Positions 24,865 through 34,108 are shown, counted from the stretch's first letter. The stretch is DNA of 64,000 nt from Cellulosimicrobium cellulans (GCF_016907755.1 NZ_JAFBCN010000001.1:1178001-1242000), one strand, 5' to 3'. Notes: generated by a model not told the origin, from the letters alone. Numbers and translations: made by a program.

Positions 24865-25293
24865 ATGACCAGCCAGACCCACGAGAACCAGCCCTATGAC
24901 GTCGTCAAGACCGATGCCGAGTGGCGTGCCGAGCTGTCCCCGCAGGAGTTCGCCGTGCTGCGGCAGGCCGGGACGGAGCGCGCGTGGACGGGCGAGCTGC
25001 TCGACGAGAAGCGCGTCGGCGTCTACGCGTGTCGGGCGTGCGGCAACGAGCTGTTCCGCTCGGACACCAAGTTCGACTCGCACTGCGGGTGGCCGAGCTT
25101 CTTCAGCCCGCTCGCAGGCGACCGCGTCGAGCTCCTCACGGACCGCAGCCTCGGCATGGTGCGCACGGAGGTGCGCTGCGCGCGCTGCGGGTCGCACCTG
25201 GGCCACGTGTTCGACGACGCGCCTCAGACCCCGACGGGCGACCGGTTCTGCATGAACTCTGTCAGCCTGACGTTCCAGGCCGGCGAGGGGTAG
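24865..25293 (+). CDS. msrB: Peptide-methionine (R)-S-oxide reductase MsrB
   Basis: Cytoplasmic repair enzyme of 142 residues that reduces methionine-R-sulfoxide in proteins. It has both zinc-binding CxxC pairs (CRACGNELF and [12 protein letters not shown]), the [11 protein letters not shown] segment, and the catalytic cysteine in RFCMNSVSL. Length and motif order are standard for stand-alone MsrB. The ATG has the RBS GGAGG six bases upstream. The 3' end overlaps the convergent DUF2809 gene by 32 bases. Confidence 0.95.
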   Translation: MTSQTHENQPYDVVKTDAEWRAELSPQEFAVLRQAGTERAWTGELLDEKRVGVYACRACGNELFRSDTKFDSHCGWPSFFSPLAGDRVELLTDRSLGMVRTEVRCARCGSHLGHVFDDAPQTPTGDRFCMNSVSLTFQAGEG

Positions 25294-25774
25294 CCGACCG
25301 GGCGCCGGCCCACGCGTCGACCGCGCACGCGAGCCCGACGCCCACCAGATAGCAGACCAGGTCCCGCACCGCGAACGTGCTGCCCAGCAGCCACGCCGCG
25401 GGCGGGACCGCGTCGTTCACGGCCGCGGCCAGACCCGTCGCCTGGAGCACCTCGACCGCCCAGCACCAGCCGAGCGCGACAGCGCCCGCGACGAGGGGGC
25501 GCACGCGCGCGAGCGCGAGGACCACGAGGACGTATGTCGCGACGGCGTACAGGACGTCACCGCCGACGTCACCCCACGGGTCCGGCACGCGCGTCGCGAC
25601 GACGAGCCCGGCGAGCACGACGAGCCCGAGCACGAGGGCGACGAGCGACCGCCGCCGTCGCCGGGGCCGCGGGGGAACGGGCGTGACGACGCCGCGGGGC
25701 GGACGCGCGCCGTCGGGCACGGTCACGCGGGGCGAGGGCGCGCCGTCACCGGTTCGCGGCCCAGCGCACGACAT
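25262..25774 (-). CDS. DUF2809 family membrane protein
   Basis: This 170-residue protein has a Pro/Arg-rich cytosolic N-terminus and about four transmembrane helices (about 43-60, 72-90, 95-112, 138-155). The conserved stretch [20 protein letters not shown] identifies DUF2809, whose function is unknown. The ATG at 25774 overlaps the 3' end of the upstream MarR-type gene by 29 bases, so the two may be translationally coupled. Downstream GTG starts are possible because the first 40 residues are poorly conserved in composition. Confidence 0.75.
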   Translation of the reverse strand: MSCAGPRTGDGAPSPRVTVPDGARPPRGVVTPVPPRPRRRRRSLVALVLGLVVLAGLVVATRVPDPWGDVGGDVLYAVATYVLVVLALARVRPLVAGAVALGWCWAVEVLQATGLAAAVNDAVPPAAWLLGSTFAVRDLVCYLVGVGLACAVDAWAGARSATPRRPGTSG

Positions 25775-26249
25775 CCTCGGAGTAGCGGTGCAGCAGGTCC
25801 GCGAGCGTCGCGACGTCGGCGCGGTCCCAGCCGTCGAGCGCCTCGGTGATCGAGATGACCCGCCCGCTGTGCGCGGCGTGGAGCCGGGCCTCGCCGTCGG
25901 GCGTCAGAGTGATGAGCTGCCCGCGCGAGTCGTCGGGGTCGACCTCCCGGGCGACGAGGCCGAGGGCGTGGAGCCGGCTGAGCTGGCGCGAGATGGTCGC
26001 GCGGCCGACACCGAAGTGCGCGGCGAGCTCCGAGCCCCGGACGCCCGGGTGGTCGGCGATGTGCGCGAGGAGGGGATAGGCGCTCGCTTCGAGGTCGGGG
26101 TGGATCCGGCGCGCCATGGCCGTGGCGGCCGCTCCTCCACGGCGCAGCAGGACCCGCAGCTCGCGTTCGAGATCGACGTACGCGACGTCCGGCTCGGCGG
26201 CGCGCACGGCGTCGGGAACGGGGCGGGTGGGAGCGGTCTCGGCGGGCAC
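25746..26249 (-). CDS. MarR-family transcriptional regulator
   Basis: A 167-residue winged-helix dimer with the MarR core: ADHPGVRGSELAAHFGVGRA, TISRQLSRLHALGLV, then REVDPDDSRGQLITLTPDGE (the wing). It likely binds palindromic DNA and responds to small phenolic or similar ligands. The GTG at 26249 sets the start; the frame beyond it is not conserved in character. It is divergent from the PIG-L lipoprotein gene, with a 140-base shared promoter region, and upstream of DUF2809. Targets are unknown. Confidence 0.87.
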   Translation of the reverse strand: MPAETAPTRPVPDAVRAAEPDVAYVDLERELRVLLRRGGAAATAMARRIHPDLEASAYPLLAHIADHPGVRGSELAAHFGVGRATISRQLSRLHALGLVAREVDPDDSRGQLITLTPDGEARLHAAHSGRVISITEALDGWDRADVATLADLLHRYSEDVVRWAANR

Positions 26250-26389
26250 ACGCCCATTCTGACGCCCGGGACGGCAAGCGGTCACGCCCGTCCGGAAAAC
26301 CTCACCCCCTCCGGGGCGACGAGACGACGTGGCGGGGTCGAGTATCCTTTCCCGGGCCCGAGGGTGGTCCGTGGGGGAGGTGAAGCCAG

Positions 26390-27442
26390 GTGAGGCGTCG
26401 TCCCGTGCGTACCGTGGTACTCCTCGCGGTTGTCCTCTCCACCATCCTGGGAGGCTGCTCGACGCTGGACGCTCCACGACGCCTCCAGGTCGTCGTCGCA
26501 CCGCACCCGGACGACGACCTCCTCGGGATGGCGGCGGTAGACGACGACGACTACACCGTCTGGGTCGTCGGGACCCAGGGCGAGTCGACGGGATACTGCG
26601 AGCCCGACCTGCTGCGCCCGTCGGTCACGTCCCTCGGGGAGTGGCCCGTCCCGACGCCGGCCGGCCGCCAGAGCGCGGAGTGCCGGGCCGCGCGGCTCGC
26701 GTCCTGGCTCGGTTTTCACCGCGACCTCTCGGACCGTCAGGGGAGCGACGCGTTCGGCGCAGAGGCGGGACAGCTTCCGGAGCTCCAGGCGGTTCCCGCG
26801 CCGGAGCTGGCCACCGGGATGGTGCCGCGGTCGACCGACACCGACGATCAGGCGTCTCCGATCCTCTACTCCGCAGGGGCGGACGCCGCACTGGTCGCCT
26901 TCGACGGCGGCGACGGGAATCTGACGGCCGACGAGGTCGAGTACATGGTGGCGTGGGTGCTGGCACAACGGGGCACCCTCCTGCCCGAGCTCGACCTGTC
27001 ACGCATCATCGGCGCGTCGTACTTCAACGACCCGTCTCGCGTCGTCGCGACGCCGGACTGCCGCCGGGAGCTCTGCACGGGCAACTCCGCGTTCGCCGAC
27101 TACCCGCATCCGGATCACCTCGCCGTGTCGTCGGCACTCGCGCAGAACGACTTCGGTGCGGTCGAGGGAAACCTCGTGGCGACGTGGCCCCGGCCCATGG
27201 CGATCACCTACCGACATGCCTTGGACGAGGACGCCTACTGCTCGTTGATGTGCGAGGCCCCGGACGACACCGGCGTGCCCGTCGGGCTGATGCAGTCGTG
27301 GTACGGCTGGCTCGCGTTCCCCGGTGACCACTGGCCGCAGACCGAGGTTCCTGTCCAGGCTGGGAACGGGCGGGCTCTCATCATGTCGCGTCAGCAGGCC
27401 TTCCTGAGCTACTACGGTGCGTGGAACCGGGTGGCACCGTGA
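26390..27442 (+). CDS. PIG-L family deacetylase, lipoprotein
   Basis: A 350-residue exported enzyme of the LmbE/PIG-L type, which removes N-acetyl groups from GlcNAc-like sugars using zinc. The signal peptide ends in the lipobox ILGGC (Cys23). The first metal motif is APHPDDDLLG and the second is YPHPDHLAV, giving the expected His/Asp/His ligands. Two cysteine pairs suggest an oxidising extracytoplasmic location. The start GTG is 26390. The downstream acyltransferase overlaps by GTGA, so the two are translationally coupled. Codon use is visibly less GC-biased than the neighbours (GTT, TTG, TTT appear), hinting at acquisition. Confidence 0.85.
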   Translation: MRRRPVRTVVLLAVVLSTILGGCSTLDAPRRLQVVVAPHPDDDLLGMAAVDDDDYTVWVVGTQGESTGYCEPDLLRPSVTSLGEWPVPTPAGRQSAECRAARLASWLGFHRDLSDRQGSDAFGAEAGQLPELQAVPAPELATGMVPRSTDTDDQASPILYSAGADAALVAFDGGDGNLTADEVEYMVAWVLAQRGTLLPELDLSRIIGASYFNDPSRVVATPDCRRELCTGNSAFADYPHPDHLAVSSALAQNDFGAVEGNLVATWPRPMAITYRHALDEDAYCSLMCEAPDDTGVPVGLMQSWYGWLAFPGDHWPQTEVPVQAGNGRALIMSRQQAFLSYYGAWNRVAP

Positions 27443-28578
27443 CGACCGCCCTTCGCACCCGGCCCTCGACACGGATCGCTGCACTTGACTGGCTCCGCGG
27501 CATCATGCTCGTCGCGTCCGTGACGATCAACAGCATGGTGATCCTGCCGCCATCGTTCCACCACTCCCCGTGGGACGGCGTGAACCTCGAAGACGTCATC
27601 TTTCCGATCTTCGTCACGCTCTCGGGCTGCGGTCTCGCCTTCGCCCTCAACAGACGTACCGACTGGCCCCGCTTCGCCCGCAGGGTCGTCGTCCTCTTCG
27701 GGCTCGGGCTCGTCTACAACTGGGTCGTCGACGGCACGCAGTCTTTGGGAGAGCTGCGCTTTACCGGGGTCCTCCAGCTCTACGCGGTCGTCGTGCTGCT
27801 CACGGCGCTAGGACACCAGCTCACCAGGACCTGGCGCGGGTGGCTCGGCTGGACAGCGTTCTACGCGTCCACGTACTCGGCGCTCCTCATGTGGTGGAGC
27901 ACGCGGTGCCCCGACTCCACGCTCACTCGCGAGTGCAACCCGTCCGGGGCGATCGACAGCGCCGTCTTCGGCAGTCACATGTACGCGGGTGGTCTCCTGG
28001 GGCACGACCCGGAAGGTCTCGTCGCGATCTACGGTTCCATGGTGTCGGTCGCTGCCGGAGCGACGATCGGCCACCTGGTGCTCGCGATCCACCGGCGGTC
28101 GGATGACGTCCCCTTGCGTCGCTACGTCGCTCCGCTGACCCTTCTCGGCGCAGGCCTGCTGGCCGCGGCCTGGCTCCTTCCGCGTGCGGCCGACGTGCTC
28201 GGCACCGACCTCCCGATGATGAAGAGGCTCTGGACTCCGCCGTTCGCCCTGGCGATCGCTGGAGGCGTCGCGATCGCGATGGGCCTGGCGGTCGTCGTGA
28301 CGCGCAAGATCGAGTCGCGTCCTGTGCTGGACGCCGCACTCCTCTACTGGTTGGTCGCGCTCGGGCGCAACAGCCTGCTCGTCTACTTCGGGTCCCACGT
28401 GCTCAGCTCGTTGTTGCGCCGTTACCCGGGTGGGCCGGGGGAGGGTGTCCTCTTTCAGGCCGTGAACGCGCTCGGAGGCGGCTGGGCCGGGCAGATCGCC
28501 GTGACACTCGCGCTGCTGCTCTTCTGGACGACGCTCGCCGTCGTGCTGCATCGCCGACGGATCTATCTGACGGCTTGA
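27439..28578 (+). CDS. Polytopic acyltransferase, heparan-alpha-glucosaminide N-acetyltransferase/YeiB-like
   Basis: This 379-residue membrane protein has about ten helices. The opening TRIAALDWLRGIMLVASVTI and the stretch DVIFPIFVTLSGCGLAFALN are typical of the DUF1624/DUF5009/HGSNAT group, which passes acetyl groups across the membrane to amino sugars. It starts at GTG 27439, overlapping the PIG-L stop, which favours co-production with a sugar deacetylase. The pair could remodel acetylation of a cell-surface polysaccharide or glycolipid; this is inference. It shares the atypical codon use of its partner. Confidence 0.78.
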   Translation: MTTALRTRPSTRIAALDWLRGIMLVASVTINSMVILPPSFHHSPWDGVNLEDVIFPIFVTLSGCGLAFALNRRTDWPRFARRVVVLFGLGLVYNWVVDGTQSLGELRFTGVLQLYAVVVLLTALGHQLTRTWRGWLGWTAFYASTYSALLMWWSTRCPDSTLTRECNPSGAIDSAVFGSHMYAGGLLGHDPEGLVAIYGSMVSVAAGATIGHLVLAIHRRSDDVPLRRYVAPLTLLGAGLLAAAWLLPRAADVLGTDLPMMKRLWTPPFALAIAGGVAIAMGLAVVVTRKIESRPVLDAALLYWLVALGRNSLLVYFGSHVLSSLLRRYPGGPGEGVLFQAVNALGGGWAGQIAVTLALLLFWTTLAVVLHRRRIYLTA

Positions 28579-28615
28579 TCACGGCGCACTGAGAGCCGCT
28601 CGGCCCGGCGCGAAC

Positions 28616-28650
28616 GAGGGCGGTACCGGACCAGGTCCGGTACCGCCCTC
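28616..28650. terminator. Bidirectional terminator between acyltransferase and DHA2 transporter
   Basis: GAGGGCGGTACCGGACC is followed after one base by its exact complement, giving a 16-17 bp hairpin between two convergent genes. It is a strong candidate for shared termination. Confidence 0.8.
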
Positions 28651-28672
28651 GACGGAGCTGTACGGGTGACGC

Positions 28673-30382
28673 TCAGGCCGTCGAGCGCGCCGACCGCTCG
28701 TCGTCGACCACACCTGCGGGCTCGTACGCCTCGAGGAGCGTCGACTCCGTCTCCTCGGCCAGCGTCACGCGGCCGGGGGTCGCGTCGACCGGGGCCTCGC
28801 TGCCGGCGAGCGCCGCCTCCTTCTCGAGGCGCTCCTGCAGGCCGGTCTTGGTGCCGAGCGGCACCTCCTTGAGGAACGACACGGCGATCAGCGCGATCAG
28901 TGCGAGCGGCACCGCGACGAGGAAGATCTCAGCGATGCCGTCGCCGTAGGACTTCTCGACGAGGTCCTTGATCGGCGCGGGCAGCGTCGACACGTCCGGC
29001 ACGGCGTTGCCGCCGCCCATCGAGTCGGCCGGGATGCCGAGCTTGGTCAGACCGTCCTGGATCGACGTCGTGACCTTGGTCGCGAGCACCGCGCCGAGCA
29101 CGGACACGCCGATCGCGCCGCCCAGGCTGCGGAAGAACGCGACGGTCGAGGTGCCGGCGCCCATCTCGTCCACGTCGAGCGTGTTCTGCACGGCGAGCAC
29201 GAGGTTCTGCATGAGCATGCCCATGCTGACGCCGAGGAAGAACAGGTAGACGCTGATGAGCGTGAAGCTCGTGTGGTAGTCGATCGTCGACAGCGCGAAC
29301 AGCGACGCCACGAGGACCGCGCCACCCGTGACCATGAAGGCCTTGTAGCGGCCGTAGCGCGTGATGAGCTGGCCGAACAGGGTCGACGCGACGAACGTGC
29401 CGATGATCATCGGGACCGTCAGGAGGCCCGACTCGGTCGGGGTCTTGCCGCGTGCCACCTGCATGTACTGGCTGAGGAACACGGCGGTCCCGAACATCGC
29501 GACGCCGACCGCGACGGATGCGACGACCGCGAGGACGAACGTGCGGTTCTTGAACAGGTGCAGCGGGATGAGCGGCTCGGGCGTCACGCGCTCGACGAGC
29601 ACGGCACCGACGAGCGCGAGGACCGCGCCGCCGACCATCGCGAACGTCTGCCACGACAGCCACTCGAAGTTCTGCCCGGCGAACGTCACCCACAGCAGGA
29701 GCGAGGAGACGCCGGCGCTGATGAGGATCGCGCCCCAGTAGTCGATGCGCACGACGCGGCGCGCGACCTTCGGCAGGTGCAGCGTGCGCTGGAGCACGAT
29801 GATCGCGGCGATCGCGAACGGCAGGCCGACGAAGAAGTTGAGGCGCCAGCTCACGGCGTCGGTGAGGACGCCACCGAGGAGCGGCCCGCCGATCTGGCTG
29901 ACGGCCATGATGCCGCCCATGAGGCCCATGAACTTGCCGCGCTCGCGCGGCGAGATGATGTCGGTGATGAGCACCGTGGCGAGCGCCATGAGGCCACCCG
30001 CGCCGATGCCCTGGAACGCGCGGAGCGCGATGAGCGTCCCGACGTTCTGCGACAGGCCTGCGAGGGCGGAGGACACGACCGCGACGACGAGCGCGACCTG
30101 GATGAGGACCTTGCGGTTGGTGAGGTCGGCGAGCTTGCCCCAGATCGGGGTGGAGATCGTCATGGCGAGCAGGGTCGAGGTGACGACCCAGGTGTAGGAC
30201 GACTGCGAGCCGTCCAGGTCGCTGACGATCTTGGGGAGCGAGCTCGAGACGATCGAGCTCGCGAGGATCGCGACGAACATGCCGAGGAGGATCCCGGAGA
30301 GGGACTCCATGACCTCGCGACGGGTCATGGACGACTCGGTCCCGCCGGGCGGGGCGGTGCGTTCTGGTGTGGTGCTGGTCAT
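28673..30382 (-). CDS. DHA2-family (EmrB/QacA-type) MFS multidrug efflux transporter
   Basis: This 569-residue membrane protein with about 14 helices is a proton-driven exporter. Family motifs are visible: LASSIVSSSLPKIVSDL at the first helix, GKLADLTNRK (motif A), RAFQGIGAGG, and GPLLGGVLTD (motif C). The C-terminal 80 residues are hydrophilic. The ATG at 30382 was chosen; a GTG eight codons upstream is possible. The MarR-type gene 151 bases upstream on the same strand probably regulates it, as in other efflux pairs. Substrates are unknown. Confidence 0.88.
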   Translation of the reverse strand: MTSTTPERTAPPGGTESSMTRREVMESLSGILLGMFVAILASSIVSSSLPKIVSDLDGSQSSYTWVVTSTLLAMTISTPIWGKLADLTNRKVLIQVALVVAVVSSALAGLSQNVGTLIALRAFQGIGAGGLMALATVLITDIISPRERGKFMGLMGGIMAVSQIGGPLLGGVLTDAVSWRLNFFVGLPFAIAAIIVLQRTLHLPKVARRVVRIDYWGAILISAGVSSLLLWVTFAGQNFEWLSWQTFAMVGGAVLALVGAVLVERVTPEPLIPLHLFKNRTFVLAVVASVAVGVAMFGTAVFLSQYMQVARGKTPTESGLLTVPMIIGTFVASTLFGQLITRYGRYKAFMVTGGAVLVASLFALSTIDYHTSFTLISVYLFFLGVSMGMLMQNLVLAVQNTLDVDEMGAGTSTVAFFRSLGGAIGVSVLGAVLATKVTTSIQDGLTKLGIPADSMGGGNAVPDVSTLPAPIKDLVEKSYGDGIAEIFLVAVPLALIALIAVSFLKEVPLGTKTGLQERLEKEAALAGSEAPVDATPGRVTLAEETESTLLEAYEPAGVVDDERSARSTA

Positions 30383-30533
30383 GAGGCGCTGAGGTTCCTT
30401 GCTCACGGGGCCGTGTCGGAGGGCTCGCGTGTCGTGGGGCGGTGTCAGGTGGTCTGGTGGCCGGTCCGCGCGGCGGCGCGGTCGGCGGTCGGGGGACGTG
30501 CCCGACGGCGGTGGTGCCGGCGGGCGCCGTCGG

Positions 30534-31040
30534 TCACCCGGTCGTACGGGGTGCGTCGTGGCCGGCGACGACCGCCGAGGCCACGCGCTCGATCTGGCGT
30601 GTGGCCTCGACGATCTCCTCGTCGCGCCACTCGGCGAACGTCGTGGCGGCGAGGGCGTCGATGTGCTCGTACGCCCGCAGGACGAGCCCGCGCCCCGTGT
30701 CGGTGAGCTCGACGGTCCGGGCGCGCCGGTCGTCGTCGTCCACCGTGCGGCGGACGAGGCCCTCGTCGACCAGGTGGCTCACCTGGCGGCTGGCCACGGA
30801 CAGGTCGACGCGGAGCTTCGCGGCGACGTCCCCGAGCTGGACGGGGCCGCACCGCTGGAGCATGCGGAGCAGCCCGAACGACGAGCGCGGGATGTCGAGG
30901 TCCCGCGCGATGCGCACGGCCGACTCGCGCTGGGCGCGGGCCAGCTCGTCGAGCGCGCGGATGAGGCCCGCCGCGGGGGACGGGTCGGGTGCGAGCTCAG
31001 GGTCCGCGGTGGTCGCGGGGGTGATGACGGGCACGGGCAC
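30534..31040 (-). CDS. MarR-family transcriptional regulator
   Basis: A 168-residue winged-helix regulator. MLQRCGPVQLGDVAAKLRVD, SVASRQVSHLVDEGLVRRTV and DDDDRRARTVELTDTGRGLV form the helix-turn-helix and wing. The GTG start has a clear RBS (AAGGAG). It sits directly upstream of the DHA2 efflux gene in the same orientation, so self-regulation and control of efflux by a ligand-sensing repressor is likely. No operator palindrome was clearly identified. Confidence 0.88.
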   Translation of the reverse strand: MPVPVITPATTADPELAPDPSPAAGLIRALDELARAQRESAVRIARDLDIPRSSFGLLRMLQRCGPVQLGDVAAKLRVDLSVASRQVSHLVDEGLVRRTVDDDDRRARTVELTDTGRGLVLRAYEHIDALAATTFAEWRDEEIVEATRQIERVASAVVAGHDAPRTTG

Positions 31041-31141
31041 TCCTTGGTTGCTGCAGGCAAGCGTACGCCTGTCAGTTGCTTTCAGCAACCATTGTGCGGC
31101 GCAAGGAATTCCCGGGTGCCGCGGGAAGGCCCGGAGACGGT

Positions 31142-31197
31142 CGAACCCGGGGTCCGTCCCCACCCCGCGCTGGCTGTGAGGACCGACCCCGGGTTCG
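31142..31197 (-). terminator. Terminator hairpin after the sugar porter gene
   Basis: CGAACCCGGGGTCCGTCC pairs with 31180-31197 across 18 bp with one mismatch and a 20-base loop. It lies 13 bases downstream of the sugar porter stop on the minus strand and upstream of the MarR gene. Confidence 0.7.
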
Positions 31198-31209
31198 GCA
31201 GGAGAGGCG

Positions 31210-32664
31210 TCAGTGCGCGGCGCGACCCACGCGCTCGTCGCCCATGTCCTCGAGCTCGACGCCCTTGGTCTCCGGGACCTTGCTGAAGACAAAGACGAAC
31301 GACAGCGCCGCGAAGACCGCGTACATGAGATAGGGGATCGAGGCGCCGAACGCCGACAGCATCGGCGGGAACGTCAGGGTGATCGCGAAGTTCGCGAGCC
31401 ACTGCGCCATGGCCGCGACGCCGAGCGCGGCCGCGCGGATGCGGTTCGGGAACATCTCGCCCAGCAGCACCCAGACGAGCGGCCCCCACGACGCCCCGAA
31501 GAACACGACGAACGCGTTCGCTGCGACCAGGGCGATGGGTCCCCAGGGGTCCGGCAGCGTGATGTTGTCCCCGGTCCCGCTGGACTGCGTGAACGCGAGC
31601 GCCATGATGCCGAGCGACACCGTCATGCCCGCCGAGCCGATGAGCAGGATCGGACGACGGCCCACCTTGTCCACGAGCGCGATCGCGATGAACGTCACCG
31701 CGACGTTCGTCACGGACGTGATCGTCGACACGAGGAACGACTGGCTCTCGTCGAACCCGACCGCCTGCCACAGCGTCGTCGAGTAGTAGAAGATCACGTT
31801 GATCCCGACGAACTGCTGGAACACCGACAGCAGGATGCCGACCCACACGATCGGCTTGAGCCCGAACGACGAGCCCTTGAGCGTCCCCTCCTGGGCGTTC
31901 TTCTCGTCGACCGCGATCGAGCGGTGGATCTGCGCGATGCGGTCGTCGACGTCCTCGTCCGGTCCGAGGACGGACTCCAGCACCGCGCGTGCCTCGTCGT
32001 CACGACCCTTGGCCACCAGGTAGCGCGGCGACTCCGGGATGCGCATCGCGAGGATGCCGTAGACCGCCGCCGGGACCACGCAGACGAGGAACATCCACCG
32101 CCACGCCTCCCACCCGAACCACAGCTCGTTGGAGGCGCCGCCCGCCGTCTCCGCGAGGAGCTGGTCGGACAGCAGCGCCGCGAAGATGCCGACCGTGATC
32201 GCGAGCTGCTGCAGCGACCCCATGCGACCGCGCAGCCGCGCCGGCGCGATCTCCGCGATGTACGCCGGGGCGATCACCGAGGCGATGCCGATGCCGACAC
32301 CCGCCATGAAGCGCCAGATCGCGAGGTCGAACGCCGACCACGCGATCGCCGACAGGATCGAGGACGCGAAGAACAGGACCGCGCCGATCACCATGACGCG
32401 CGTCCGCCCCCAGCGGTCGGCCAGGCGACCACCCGACCAGGCGCCGAGCGCGCAGCCGAGGAGCGCGATCGCGACGACGAGCCCGGTCACCGCCGAGTCG
32501 AGGTCGAACTGTCCCTCGATCGCCGCGACGGCCCCGTTGATGACCGAGCTGTCGAACCCGAAGAGGAACCCTCCGACCGCGGCGGCGACGGCCAGACCGA
32601 TGGCCTTGCGGTGGGCGCTGCGTGCGCTCACGGTCGCGTGACCTGCTGCGTCGCTGCTCGACAT
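31210..32664 (-). CDS. MFS sugar porter (sugar:proton symporter, XylE/GalP/GLUT type)
   Basis: This 484-residue, 12-helix transporter has the sugar-porter fingerprints: GGFLFGFDSSVINGA in helix 1, GGRLADRWGR, IAPAYIAEIAPARLRGR, PESPRYLV, FQQFVGINVIFYYS (sugar-binding QQ region), DKVGRRP and VPETKG near the C-terminus. It would import a monosaccharide such as glucose, xylose or galactose by proton symport; the exact sugar cannot be read from the sequence. The ATG at 32664 was chosen. It has its own terminator and appears monocistronic. Confidence 0.92.
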   Translation of the reverse strand: MSSSDAAGHATVSARSAHRKAIGLAVAAAVGGFLFGFDSSVINGAVAAIEGQFDLDSAVTGLVVAIALLGCALGAWSGGRLADRWGRTRVMVIGAVLFFASSILSAIAWSAFDLAIWRFMAGVGIGIASVIAPAYIAEIAPARLRGRMGSLQQLAITVGIFAALLSDQLLAETAGGASNELWFGWEAWRWMFLVCVVPAAVYGILAMRIPESPRYLVAKGRDDEARAVLESVLGPDEDVDDRIAQIHRSIAVDEKNAQEGTLKGSSFGLKPIVWVGILLSVFQQFVGINVIFYYSTTLWQAVGFDESQSFLVSTITSVTNVAVTFIAIALVDKVGRRPILLIGSAGMTVSLGIMALAFTQSSGTGDNITLPDPWGPIALVAANAFVVFFGASWGPLVWVLLGEMFPNRIRAAALGVAAMAQWLANFAITLTFPPMLSAFGASIPYLMYAVFAALSFVFVFSKVPETKGVELEDMGDERVGRAAH

Positions 32665-32844
32665 GTCATCCTCCGCTCCGTCCGGAGCCGGTAGCAGGCC
32701 CCTCTCGTCACTGTAGGGCGGGGCGCTTTCGGCGGCGCGGTGAACGGGTCCCGCCCGCGGCGGAGCCCGGCTCGGCGTGGGTCGGCGACCCTGAGCCGAG
32801 CCGGTCCGGTGCGACCGGGCCGCCGCCGGGTGGAGACTGGGCGC

Positions 32845-33528
32845 GTGCCCGACGACGTCCCCGCCACCCCCGCAGACCGGCCCGACCCCGGCCGGTCCGA
32901 CCGCACGCGACGACCTCGCCGCCCGGCCATGCTCGACCCGCGCGACGCCGACGAGCTCCCCGGCGAGCTCGACCCCGCGCTGCGCGACCAGGTCGCGCAC
33001 ACCACGGCGCGTGCGATCGTGCACCGGGCCCGCGACGCCGAGGACCCCCAGGTCGTCGAGCGCCTGGTCCACCTCGTCGAGACCGAGGGGCTCGACGTCG
33101 TGGCGGGCCTGTGGTCGGACGCCGCCCCGAACTCCCTCCCGGGCGCGCTCTGGCGGCTCTACGTGCTGCGCGAGTGGGTGCGCCGCGACCCGCAGACGGT
33201 GACGCTGCGGTACCGCCTCGGGGTCGACGCCGCCCCCGTCCACGAGGCGATCGCCGGGGTCCCACGGCCACCCGGCCCCCAGGACGTGCGCGACCTCGCC
33301 GACGCCGTGCTCTCCGGCGTGTTCACCGGCGACCTCGCCGTCGCGCTCGAACGGGCCGGGTCGTTCTGCCGCATCCTCGCCACCGGCGCCGCGTTCGACG
33401 CCGACGCGCGCGAGGTCGCCGACCCCGACGGCGCGCTCCGCATGACTCGCGGCGCCGGGTCGCTGCTGCGCACGGCCCAGGAGCTCGAGCACGCCGCCGA
33501 GCTCTGGCGCGCCGACCGCCTCGACTGA
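32845..33528 (+). CDS. Conserved actinobacterial hypothetical protein
   Basis: This 227-residue soluble, mostly helical protein has the motifs LDPALRDQVAHTTARAIVHR, PGALWRLYVLREWVRRDP and LADAVLSGVFTGDLAVALER. From memory, homologues are common in Micrococcales and carry conflicting or uninformative names, and I know no tested function. The GTG at 32845 is the likely start, although the conserved part begins at MLDPRDADELPG (32929). A family A repeat follows the stop at once. Confidence 0.7.
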   Translation: MPDDVPATPADRPDPGRSDRTRRPRRPAMLDPRDADELPGELDPALRDQVAHTTARAIVHRARDAEDPQVVERLVHLVETEGLDVVAGLWSDAAPNSLPGALWRLYVLREWVRRDPQTVTLRYRLGVDAAPVHEAIAGVPRPPGPQDVRDLADAVLSGVFTGDLAVALERAGSFCRILATGAAFDADAREVADPDGALRMTRGAGSLLRTAQELEHAAELWRADRLD

Positions 33529-33540
33529 GCTGCCGCGGGA

Positions 33541-33596
33541 GAACCCAGACCGCGCGACCACGGTTCTGCTTCGGAGGGCCGGGGCTCTCCCTCGGC
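33541..33596. repeat. Family A intergenic repeat cluster
   Basis: CGCGCGACCACGGTTCTGC and GGGGCTCTCCCTCGG match units of the 21-bp repeat seen at 14434-14535 and 61618-61710, here in about two degenerate copies. It begins 12 bases after the stop of the hypothetical gene. Confidence 0.6.
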
Positions 33597-33970
33597 TGGT
33601 AGGGGCGGAGGGTGCGGGATCCGGGGGCGGTGCGCACGTCGGAGGGCGGGGGTCTCGCGGAGCGCGAACACGAGGCCGGCCGGGTACCTCGGGGGCCGGT
33701 CGGCACGTACGATGGTTCACGACGCCGGGCCGCGGTAGCCCCGGGCTCCACACTCAGCCGCTACGAGCGGCCACGCGCCGAGAGGCGCTCCCGGTCCGGC
33801 GTCGCCAACTTCCCTCGCCCTCCCTCCCCCTGCGCCCACGGCGTCGCGCACGGGACGGCTGGCCGGTCCCGGCGATGACGCCGGGTGCGGGCTGTGAGCG
33901 TCCTGAGGATCCGGGACCTTCGCCCCGACGATTCCAGCATCGCTCCGCGCGTCGGCTACATTTGACGAGA

Positions 33971-34003
33971 GTTCGACGTGCGTTCATCCAGAGATCATCC
34001 GAC
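33971..34003 (+). promoter_or_regulatory. PHO-box-like triple 11-bp direct repeat upstream of DUF47-Pit
   Basis: Three adjacent 11-base units, GTTCGACGTGC, GTTCATCCAGA and GATCATCCGAC, follow the GTTCAYCC-type direct-repeat pattern bound by PhoP in Streptomyces. The location in front of a phosphate transport operon fits control by phosphate limitation. The PhoR/PhoP pair is not in this window, so binding is inferred. Confidence 0.55.
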
Positions 34004-34108
34004 CCGAGATCGTGACCACCCCGGCCGACCGGCCCGTCCGGCGGCCGAGCGGCCCTTGTGGCCGACGCCAGCTCAGCCCCCTACCCCGCGTCCCTTCCGG
34101 AGCCTCCC

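Larger units (their letters stand above)
33529..34108. other. 580-base intergenic region: repeat, low-information stretch, PHO-box-like element
   Basis: The left end holds a family A repeat cluster (33541-33596). The middle (about 33600-33960) contains only Arg/Pro-rich open frames without RBS, and I see no gene or RNA there. The right end holds three 11-bp direct repeats resembling a PHO box (33971-34003), about 106 bases before the DUF47 start, so the promoter of the phosphate operon is probably nearby. Confidence 0.5.

Noticed and set aside
33612-33878. Small plus-strand open frame in the 33.5-34.1 kb gap
   Set aside because: Arg/Pro/Gly-rich, no RBS, no hydrophobic or domain pattern.
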